NCBI GenBank assembly: GCA_014763515.1
Contig: JACXVH010000073.1
Span: 1 to 6,846, forward strand
Origin: Flavobacteriaceae bacterium
Lineage (GTDB): Bacteria; Bacteroidota; Bacteroidia; Flavobacteriales; Flavobacteriaceae
DNA: 6,846 nucleotides
Reading direction: 5' to 3'
Shown: piece after piece, positions 1 to 5,883 of the stretch
Layout: each line of letters starts with the position of its first letter
Numbering within the stretch: position 1 is the stretch's first letter
Program-made: the position numbers and the translations under genes
Notes under the pieces: model-generated
What the model saw: the letters and a program-made list of their open reading frames with translations, nothing else
What the model was told of the DNA's origin: nothing
Database searches by the model: none

Positions 1-2
1 AT

Positions 3-74
3 AAGTTAAATAGAAGATATTTTGAAGAAAAACTCTTCGATAGGCTTGTAATTGCTAACATTACAGGATTATGA
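3..74 (+). CDS. possible 3' end of a convergent gene (partial, 23 residues visible)
   Basis: A reading frame enters from the left edge and runs 23 codons to a TGA at 72-74. Its residues are mixed charged and hydrophobic (KLNRRYFEEKLFDRL, then VIANITGL) and look like a helical C-terminus. It would converge on the TPR-CHAT gene, whose stop lies about 40 bases away. An 11-codon ATG frame (71-106) overlaps its stop as ATGA but is too short to credit. The opposite strand is also open over this stretch, so the call rests only on composition and on there being room for a gene end. I do not recognise the family, and no terminator follows. Confidence 0.3.
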   Translation, partial: KLNRRYFEEKLFDRLVIANITGL

Positions 75-115
75 CAACAAACGGACAATCAGTAAAAAAT
101 AAATGAATTCCAATT

Positions 116-2953
116 TTATCGCCCATTATAAAGAAATGGTGCCCAAAATTGTGGATGTTTGTATGCTTCGCCAAAATCGCCATTTATAAACGAGCGTTTA
201 ATTTGATTTAAAGTTTCGGTAGTATTACCATTTTGTTGCACTACTTTTTTAAACAAATTTTGCATGGTTAAAGCTGTTCCAGCATCGCTTACTGGCCATA
301 AAGACAACATTGTTGCATTTGAGCCAGCTACTAAAAACGCCGAATTTAATCCGTTTATTCCTTCTCCTCCATACAACTTACCAATTCCTGTATCACAAGC
401 ACTTAGAATAACCAAATCGGCATTTAAATTTAATTTCGCTATTTCTGGAACCAATAAAAAAGTATCTTCTCTTCCGTCGCCACCATTAGGTTGGGAAAAC
501 ATTACACCACTAAACTCCGGAATAATATCACTTGTAAATCCGTGAGTGGAAATTAGAAGGTTTTTGTACTGTTTTAATTCACCAAAAGCATTTGCTTTTT
601 TAAAGTTACTTTCGCTCATATCTAAACCTTTATAAACTTTAATATCACTAGAAAGTGTTCCTACAAATTCTACTTCCTTTAAAGTTCCTTCTAAATAATT
701 TGCACCACCAAAACCTAGTGCTTCTAATTCGGGTTTAAAGTTGTAAATGCCTTGATTTATTTTTTGGTTTACCGCATCGGAAACTTTATAAAAATCTTCA
801 ATTCCTCTAACTGTTGGTTTTACATTTCCAGAGGGCTGATATTTTGCTCCACCAAATGCTAAAACCGATTTTCTGTTAGTTGCATAATTTCTGTTGGCAA
901 TAATTTTCCAAATAGTTGTATTAGGAATGTATCGAACATCGTGCGAAGAAACAAAATATTGATTCTTAGGTGATAAAAACGCTTCAAATGGTAAATAATT
1001 TAATTCTGAAGATGAACTAATAATTACTTTAGGATATTTTACTAAAATATCTTGAACAGGCTGTAGTGTTAAATCGTACCAAAAATGTAGAAAATCGTTT
1101 TGTACATTTTGCAATTGCGGATTAGCCGATTCTAATAATTGACGCGTCCACTCCACAAGTGTAACAAAATCTTCTTTTTTATAAGCAGCTTCTTTTGTTG
1201 CATATCTTACTAATTGTCCGTCTTGATAATCTACTTGTAAATCGTTCATGTACGGATTAAGTTTAGCAGGAATTTTTTTTACTCTATTCGTGTAAGTTTT
1301 CTTTAACCGTAGTAATTCATTTATAGGATAATTATATCTAATTTCCGCTTTATCTTTAGTAATTGCAGTTATTATTACTTCGCCAGGTTCGCCAATGGTA
1401 TAAGTTAATAAGACCTCATCTTGTTTCAATAGTTTTTGAGCATCAGAAATGGAAGCAATTGATGCATTTGAATTTAGCTGCTCTTTTAAATAACCACTTC
1501 TACTTTGCTCTTGTAGTTGAAATAATTTTTGGATATTGTTAGTTTGCTTATAGCTCATAATTAAACCTGTGTAAACTCCAGAAATATCATTCATGTATTC
1601 TAACTTTTGTTTCGCATTAAGATTGCTTTTTACTTTTTCGGCAAGTGCAATACTTTTTTCAAACTGAATAATGGCATTTCCATAATCTTTTCGATTGTAA
1701 TAAATAAACCCTAAATTATTATACAAATTTTGAGCTTGATCAAAAATTTTATCTTTAATATATCCTTGCGCAGTTTCTTCAGTAATTCGTTGCGCATCTG
1801 AATACAAACCTTGTCTTGCTTTTATAATTATGTAATTTGAATTAACTTCTCTCGTTAAATTAACATCATTTACATTTTTAGCTAAATTGTATGCTTTTGT
1901 TAAATATTCACCACTTTTACTCATTTCAGATTGTGCGCCACTCATCAAATAGTAAGCTCCAATAGAATTATAAGCTTTCGCTTTGTAATAATTATTATTT
2001 AAACTATTTGCTGTTTGCTCTAACTGAAATGCTATTTGAAGTTTTTCTTGTTCTTTATCGCCAAAATTACCTAGAACATGAATTTTGTGCAATTGCATGT
2101 TTGCCAATTGATAAGATGGAAAACCTAAATTCTTGTACTCTTCTAAAGCCGAATTAATCTCTAAAAGCGCCCCTCTTTCATCATATCCACTATTTTTTAG
2201 TATTGAAAGAAACCAGTGAGCATAACTACTTTGCCAATATAAAGCTTTGTCATTTTTAGATATATTAATAAACGTTTCGAATTGCTTTTTGCTTTCATTA
2301 ATATTTCCTTTTGTATAAAAACTTGTGGCTTTTACTAATGGAACTAATTTTGTAATTAATGGATTTACTGGTTGAAAAGTATTATATTTTGCAGCCAAAT
2401 GATCTATTTTGTCACAAGGAGTTCCTTTGATTGCTCCATTAAAACATTGATCAAATTGTAAGGCTAAATCTGGATTATTGTGTGTATGAAATATTTTGGT
2501 GTATTTTCCTTTTAAAGACGAAATATCTTTACTCAGGAAATAGCCTATTACATCCATATCTTTAAAAATCGCATCTGGATTTTTATCTGTATTCAATTGA
2601 ACTGCAAAAGTCAAACTCTTTTCAGCTTCGCTTACATTATTATTAATAAAGTGAATATAGGCTTGGGTATAATAGGAATACGGCAAAAAAGGCTGAATAT
2701 TAAGCGCTTTATTAGATTCAATTTGTGCTTGTTTTAAATTTCCAGAACAAATATGGTAATATGAATTTAGATAATATCCTGCAAATTCATCAGGAAAGTT
2801 CAGCATTAACAATTCACTACCTTCTTTCATTTTTGAAAGATTTTTATTGTTGTAGCCATCCATAAAAACAGCATAATAGTCATTAAAATTATTGGGCTGA
2901 GCATTAGAACAGAAAACAATGAATAAAAATATTGAAGCTAAAAAAGATTTCAT
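116..2953 (-). CDS. secreted TPR-CHAT domain protein (caspase-like cysteine peptidase fold)
   Basis: This 945-residue protein begins with a signal peptide (about residues 1-18, hydrophobic core to SNA, then Gln19), so it should act outside the cytoplasm. Residues about 40-490 are helical and TPR-like. The clearest repeat is about 406-440 (YNNLGFIYYNRKDYGNAI); others are near 55-120, 205-232 and 325-360. The CHAT domain covers about 512-945: an opening strand region (VLLTYTIGEPGEVIITA), the SELNYLPFEAF motif near 648-659, LAFGGAKY near 698-705, a GTLKEVEFV stretch near 756-764, catalytic His804 in STHG, catalytic Cys853 in LSACDTGIG, then GGEGINGL, SLWPVSD and a terminal PQFWAPFLYNG. The dyad spacing and order fit active CHAT proteins, which belong to the caspase/separase clan. 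Domain layout and length are normal for the family, and no type IX secretion C-terminal domain is seen. It starts 4 bp after the MORN gene, with no Shine-Dalgarno, and is probably the last gene of that operon. The substrate is unknown; a purely scaffolding role is possible. Confidence 0.9.
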   Translation of the reverse strand: MKSFLASIFLFIVFCSNAQPNNFNDYYAVFMDGYNNKNLSKMKEGSELLMLNFPDEFAGYYLNSYYHICSGNLKQAQIESNKALNIQPFLPYSYYTQAYIHFINNNVSEAEKSLTFAVQLNTDKNPDAIFKDMDVIGYFLSKDISSLKGKYTKIFHTHNNPDLALQFDQCFNGAIKGTPCDKIDHLAAKYNTFQPVNPLITKLVPLVKATSFYTKGNINESKKQFETFINISKNDKALYWQSSYAHWFLSILKNSGYDERGALLEINSALEEYKNLGFPSYQLANMQLHKIHVLGNFGDKEQEKLQIAFQLEQTANSLNNNYYKAKAYNSIGAYYLMSGAQSEMSKSGEYLTKAYNLAKNVNDVNLTREVNSNYIIIKARQGLYSDAQRITEETAQGYIKDKIFDQAQNLYNNLGFIYYNRKDYGNAIIQFEKSIALAEKVKSNLNAKQKLEYMNDISGVYTGLIMSYKQTNNIQKLFQLQEQSRSGYLKEQLNSNASIASISDAQKLLKQDEVLLTYTIGEPGEVIITAITKDKAEIRYNYPINELLRLKKTYTNRVKKIPAKLNPYMNDLQVDYQDGQLVRYATKEAAYKKEDFVTLVEWTRQLLESANPQLQNVQNDFLHFWYDLTLQPVQDILVKYPKVIISSSSELNYLPFEAFLSPKNQYFVSSHDVRYIPNTTIWKIIANRNYATNRKSVLAFGGAKYQPSGNVKPTVRGIEDFYKVSDAVNQKINQGIYNFKPELEALGFGGANYLEGTLKEVEFVGTLSSDIKVYKGLDMSESNFKKANAFGELKQYKNLLISTHGFTSDIIPEFSGVMFSQPNGGDGREDTFLLVPEIAKLNLNADLVILSACDTGIGKLYGGEGINGLNSAFLVAGSNATMLSLWPVSDAGTALTMQNLFKKVVQQNGNTTETLNQIKRSFINGDFGEAYKHPQFWAPFLYNGR

Positions 2954-2957
2954 AAAA

Positions 2958-3701
2958 CTAAAGAGCTGTTTTAATTACATTATCCTCATAATAACCTTTC
3001 TCGATGATGTTTCCGTTTTTATCGATTTTAAATCCTAATCCTTCTTTATAATTTTTATGCCAAGAGCCTATATATTTGCTACCATCATCATAAAAATATA
3101 CGCCAAACTCTTTTCTTAAACCTTGAATATGCTGTCCCATATATTGTGCTCCATCTTTCCAAACTTGAATTGCTGGAAATGATTTTTTTGAAAATAAAAA
3201 ATAGCCAATTGCATATGAACCGTTGTCATATTTCTCCATATTAAACCCATTAAATCCATTTGGATTTTGACCATAACCATAATCTACCACATTGGCTTTA
3301 TAACCATTGGGATCTTCTTTGTCGTTATCAAATTGTTTTTTCCACTCTATATTTCCATTTGCCATTTTAAAAGCAGGTCCTTCTTTTTTATCTTTTCTAT
3401 AAGTGTATAGTTCTATTGTTCCTTGTTGCTTATTCATAATAATTATTGTTCCATCTTTTTGATGATCTTTATTATAGTTTGCGTATGTCGTTCTTCCATC
3501 AGAATGCAAAATCATATTAGGTCCAACTATTAAACCATTCATTCTAAAACCATAAGAAACATCACCGTTATCGGCTGTAAAAGTTTCAAAACTTATTAAG
3601 CCTTTTTTCACTTCTTTTTTACCTGCTTGATTTCCAAAATTTTGTTGAGAAAAACAAATTGAAGTAAAAACTAAAAACACTAATTGAACAAAATTTTTCA
3701 T
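2958..3701 (-). CDS. secreted MORN-repeat protein
   Basis: Using the Met at 3699-3701, this is a 247-residue protein that opens with a clean signal peptide (MKNFVQLVFLVFTSICFS, cleavage before Gln19-Gln20). The same frame is open upstream to another ATG at 3762-3764, but that start lies inside the terminator hairpin of the preceding gene and would bury the signal peptide behind 21 extra residues, so I reject it. Residues about 155-245 hold MORN-type units with the Tyr-x-Gly pattern: DNGSYAIGYF, DGAQYMGQHIQG, DDGSKYIGSWHKNYKEGLGF and GNIIEKGYYEDN. Residues 35-130 contain weaker, degenerate units of similar beta-hairpin style. MORN repeats form elongated beta sheets that usually bind partner proteins or lipids; no enzymatic motif is seen. 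Its stop (TAG) is 4 bp before the TPR-CHAT start, so the two are very likely co-transcribed and may be partners. The partnership is inference. Confidence 0.85.
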   Translation of the reverse strand: MKNFVQLVFLVFTSICFSQQNFGNQAGKKEVKKGLISFETFTADNGDVSYGFRMNGLIVGPNMILHSDGRTTYANYNKDHQKDGTIIIMNKQQGTIELYTYRKDKKEGPAFKMANGNIEWKKQFDNDKEDPNGYKANVVDYGYGQNPNGFNGFNMEKYDNGSYAIGYFLFSKKSFPAIQVWKDGAQYMGQHIQGLRKEFGVYFYDDGSKYIGSWHKNYKEGLGFKIDKNGNIIEKGYYEDNVIKTAL

Positions 3702-3747
3702 TTTTATTATTTTTTTAATTGAGTATAAAACTAGTTTAACATTCATT
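3702..3747 (-). promoter_or_regulatory. leader and candidate promoter of the MORN-CHAT unit
   Basis: Only 46 bases separate the upstream terminator's T-tract from the MORN start codon, so the promoter for the MORN-CHAT pair should lie here or overlap the hairpin. On the minus strand TAGTTTTA (3732 to 3725) differs by one base from the Bacteroidetes -7 consensus TAnnTTTG and would give a leader of roughly 15-20 bases. No TTG is found at the expected -33 spacing, so the match is weak. The bases just before the ATG are almost all A and T (AAAAAAATAATAAAA) with no Shine-Dalgarno, as is common in Bacteroidetes. Confidence 0.25.
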
Positions 3748-3775
3748 AAAAAAAAATACGGCAATTGCCGTATTT
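3748..3775 (-). terminator. intrinsic terminator after the membrane protein gene
   Basis: Positions 3754-3775 form a perfect 22-base palindrome centred on GGCAATTGCC (outer arms AAATAC and GTATTT). Read on the minus strand it is followed directly by T residues, with nine consecutive T positions at 3756-3748 including the stem end. It lies 23 bases past the stop of the gene at 3799-4803. On the plus strand the hairpin is followed by AACAC, so termination is expected mainly for minus-strand transcripts. It closes the upstream two-gene unit and insulates the MORN-CHAT pair. Confidence 0.85.
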
Positions 3776-3798
3776 AACACTATGTCTTAGAAATTGAT

Positions 3799-4803
3799 TT
3801 ATTTTCTTTTTCGTACCAACTTAACAACAATAAATACTATTATACTAATAATTAAAAAAGGTGCCGCTATACCTAAAACAATTATTAATCCTGGTAGAAA
3901 AGACCAAAAATCAGTTTTAACTTCATAAGGGTTTTTAGCTTCAAATGAATGTAAAACTCCATGATTATCTTGTTTTGAAAAAATCTCTATCTCCTCAAAT
4001 AAGATATCTGATTGTTCTAAATAAAATGGAAAATCAAAATTTGAAATGGTTTCTCCATACGTAACAATTAAATTATCATTTGGAGTGGGCGAAAAATTAG
4101 TTTTAGATCCTATTAAAATATTTTCTTTTTCATTGACTTTAAAATTAAAATGAGAAGAAATTCCAGCAATATCTTCAACCTTCAAACCTTCTTTTAATTC
4201 AATGCTAAATGTTCCTTTCTCTATAGGTTGTTTCCAAACACTTCCCGATTCTAGTAAATAGATAAATGCATTTTTTTGTTCTCTTGAATATCCTTTTGTG
4301 ATTCCAGCTTCATTGGTATTTACTAAAAAATAAACTTCGATTTCTTTATTCTCATTAGGATTAAAATCTACAAACCAGGTTAACCAATTTTCATTTTGAA
4401 AAGTCCTTGCATTACCAGAATCACCAATTTGCATTTGGTTAATTGGTAATTCGTTTCCATTTGCTTTAATCTTAAATTTATATAGAGAATCTAATTGTAC
4501 TTGGTTTAAATCTACTTCACCTCCGTTGTATATTCCATTTATGGGATATCCCATAGTAAAATTCAATTTTTCAGAAGTAGTATTTACCATTTTATATTTC
4601 CCTTTAACCACAGCAAAACCTTTGTAAAGTTGGATATAAATCGCTTCTTCTTGCATTTGAACTTTTTTATAAGTCAACGAATCTTGTGGAAATAACATAG
4701 TAAAAGCGGTTCCGCCCGCGTTGTAAATTCCAGGTTGGGAAACATTGGAACAAAAAAGTGACAGAATTACTAAATAAAATAAATAAATTATTTTTTTATT
4801 CAT
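3799..4803 (-). CDS. exported type I membrane protein of unknown function (possibly DUF4424-like)
   Basis: The 334-residue protein has an N-terminal signal sequence (about 1-22, ending FCSNVSQ), a large beta-rich ectodomain (about 24-295), one strong transmembrane helix (about 299-329, from FWSFLPGLIIVLG to VFIVVK) and a basic cytoplasmic tail (KLVRKRK). It is therefore expected to sit in the inner membrane facing the periplasm. The ectodomain pattern includes an early EEAIYIQLYKGFAVVKGKY strand pair, a TMGYPI motif and a later YLLESGSVWKQPI segment. This layout recalls DUF4424-type exported proteins, but that is from memory of the pattern and is uncertain. Its ATG lies inside the end of the preceding gene, an 8-base overlap (ATGAATAA carries both the start and the upstream TAA), with no Shine-Dalgarno, so translation is probably coupled. 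A strong terminator follows. No catalytic motif is visible. The gene is certain; the function is not. Confidence 0.85.
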   Translation of the reverse strand: MNKKIIYLFYLVILSLFCSNVSQPGIYNAGGTAFTMLFPQDSLTYKKVQMQEEAIYIQLYKGFAVVKGKYKMVNTTSEKLNFTMGYPINGIYNGGEVDLNQVQLDSLYKFKIKANGNELPINQMQIGDSGNARTFQNENWLTWFVDFNPNENKEIEVYFLVNTNEAGITKGYSREQKNAFIYLLESGSVWKQPIEKGTFSIELKEGLKVEDIAGISSHFNFKVNEKENILIGSKTNFSPTPNDNLIVTYGETISNFDFPFYLEQSDILFEEIEIFSKQDNHGVLHSFEAKNPYEVKTDFWSFLPGLIIVLGIAAPFLIISIIVFIVVKLVRKRK

Positions 4804-5761
4804 GTAGTTTAGAATTTAGTTCATTTACTGTAAATATATCAAAATCTGTTGAACCACTTACTGACCCATCAGCATAGGTGATTTTTCTAAATGAATAATA
4901 ATTTTCATTTTTCTTATGCCTAAAATATACTCCAGCTTGAGCAATCCAATCTTTATGTTCATTTTGTTTTTTTACTTCATTTGCTTCAATTAATCGAAAA
5001 GGTTTGTTTCGATCATTTAGTAAACCCTCTTTTAATTTAAAAACCGATAATTCTTCAAATGTAATTTCTGTTTCAATACCATTTAAGTTTTGAATTGGTT
5101 CAGGATAATTCATTTTTAAAACCATATTTTGTAAATCTTGATTCAAATAAGCTATAAAAAGTTTGTTTTTTGGATTACATTCTATAACCACTTCATCATG
5201 AATATACAATTTTATAGTTTCTGACTGGATACTATCTTTAGAAAAATATTGATTAATTGATTTTACTAATCTTTCCTTTTGATAATAAAACTTTTCAACC
5301 GAATAATTATTAGCATAAATGCCTTTTATTTCAAATAGTTGATTTTTATTATTGTATGAAAAAATAAAATCGTTTTTATATAGTTTTGACTGATAGGTTT
5401 TTTTGATTAGGTTTTTATTTTTATCATATTGAAATGTAATTATTGCATTGAAATTTGGTCTGTCTTTTACCAAAATTTCTCTTTTTACAAGAAGTCCATT
5501 TTCATACGTTGAATTTTCATATGTTGAACTAGCATATTTTCCGTAAACATGATATTCATGATTTGTAATATTGCCATTTTCATCAAAAATATAACTATCA
5601 CTCGACCTATCTATTACCATTTTATCTTCCATGGAATAGGTAAAAGTTTCGACTTTTTTTATTTTCTTGGTAAACCCTAAATCTTTATAGGAAATTTCTG
5701 GTTGTTGAGCATAAATAATAGTTACTAATAATAGCAAACAAACACTGAAAAATTGTTTCAT
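4796..5761 (-). CDS. secreted hypothetical protein with YD-like beta repeats
   Basis: This 321-residue protein begins with a signal peptide (MKQFFSVCLLLLVTIIYA, cleavage before Gln19-Gln20). Residues about 55-175 are built of degenerate repeats of the form Y-[FY]-D/N-x-x-x-x-[NGQ]-x-[IL]-x-x: YIFDENGNITNHEY, YENGLLVKREI, FQYDKNKNLIKKTY, FSYNNKNQLFEIKG and FYYQKERLVKSI. These resemble the YD/RHS-type strand-turn units common in Bacteroidetes surface proteins, but no RHS core or toxin domain follows. The C-terminal part (about 195-321) is a separate region without recognised motifs, including a YYSFRKITYADGS stretch. Only two Cys are present (one in the signal peptide), and there is no type IX sorting domain. 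It overlaps the next gene by 8 bp, so the two probably act together at the envelope. A 15-base tandem duplication lies within it. Function is unknown. Confidence 0.85.
   Translation of the reverse strand: MKQFFSVCLLLLVTIIYAQQPEISYKDLGFTKKIKKVETFTYSMEDKMVIDRSSDSYIFDENGNITNHEYHVYGKYASSTYENSTYENGLLVKREILVKDRPNFNAIITFQYDKNKNLIKKTYQSKLYKNDFIFSYNNKNQLFEIKGIYANNYSVEKFYYQKERLVKSINQYFSKDSIQSETIKLYIHDEVVIECNPKNKLFIAYLNQDLQNMVLKMNYPEPIQNLNGIETEITFEELSVFKLKEGLLNDRNKPFRLIEANEVKKQNEHKDWIAQAGVYFRHKKNENYYSFRKITYADGSVSGSTDFDIFTVNELNSKLHE
5498..5527. repeat. 15-bp tandem duplication inside the YD-like gene
   Basis: Two adjacent 15-base units (ATTTTCATACGTTGA at 5498-5512 and ATTTTCATATGTTGA at 5513-5527) differ at one base. 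Read on the minus strand they encode STYEN twice in a row, about residues 79-88, keeping the frame. The near identity suggests a recent slippage duplication in a turn between two YD-like repeats. Confidence 0.85.
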
Positions 5762-5797
5762 AATATCTTTTTTTCAAATCTCTAAAAATGACTATAC
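5762..5797 (-). promoter_or_regulatory. leader and candidate promoter of the YD-like / membrane protein unit
   Basis: The 36 bases between the upstream terminator and the ATG at 5761 must hold the leader and perhaps the promoter core. On the minus strand TTTG (5800-5797) and GAGATTTG (5782-5775) recall the Bacteroidetes -33 and -7 elements, but the spacing of 14 is shorter than usual and the TA of the -7 box is GA. The run AAAAAAAGATATT directly precedes the start and has no Shine-Dalgarno. Confidence 0.2.
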
Positions 5798-5825
5798 AAA
5801 AAAAATAGGGCAATTGCCCTATTTT
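5798..5825 (-). terminator. intrinsic terminator after the propeller gene
   Basis: Positions 5802-5825 form a perfect 24-base palindrome with core GGGCAATTGCCC and arms of AAAATA and TATTTT. On the minus strand the stem runs into eight consecutive T positions (5805-5798). It lies about 58 bases past the stop of the propeller gene. On the plus strand only four T, part of the stem itself, close the hairpin, so it should act mainly on the minus strand. It shares its core with the terminator at 3748-3775. Confidence 0.85.
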
Positions 5826-5829
5826 AATA

Positions 5830-5845
5830 CTTGCAAAATTGCAAG
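5830..5845. repeat. short inverted repeat in the 3' region of the propeller gene
   Basis: CTTGCAA and TTGCAAG form a 7-base inverted repeat separated by AA, five bases from the palindromic terminator. No T-tract follows on either strand, so it is not a terminator by itself. It could stabilise the mRNA 3' end, bind a protein, or be chance in AT-rich DNA. Confidence 0.5.
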
Positions 5846-5883
5846 CCCCAAACCATCTATAACTATTGTAATTACTATGAAAA

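Noticed and set aside
24..38. GAAGA/TCTTC hairpin as a terminator for the CHAT gene
   Set aside because: The stem is only 5 bp, has no T-tract on either strand, and lies about 80 bases past the stop.
71..106. 11-codon plus-strand ORF overlapping a TGA as ATGA
   Set aside because: Too short, and the upstream gene itself is uncertain; no supporting signal.
264..545. Plus-strand open frame of 93 codons
   Set aside because: It lies wholly antisense to the catalytic part of the CHAT domain, whose conserved motifs explain the sequence; its Pro/Ser-rich translation looks like a shadow.
2897..2953. Lipoprotein signal (lipobox) in the TPR-CHAT protein
   Set aside because: The residues before Cys15 are I-V-F, and Phe at -1 does not fit a lipobox; cleavage after SNA by signal peptidase I fits better. 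The same reasoning applies to Cys18 of the protein at 3799-4803.
4796..5761. RHS/YD polymorphic toxin
   Set aside because: The repeats are few and degenerate, the protein is only 321 residues, and there is no RHS core motif, toxin domain or immunity gene beside it.
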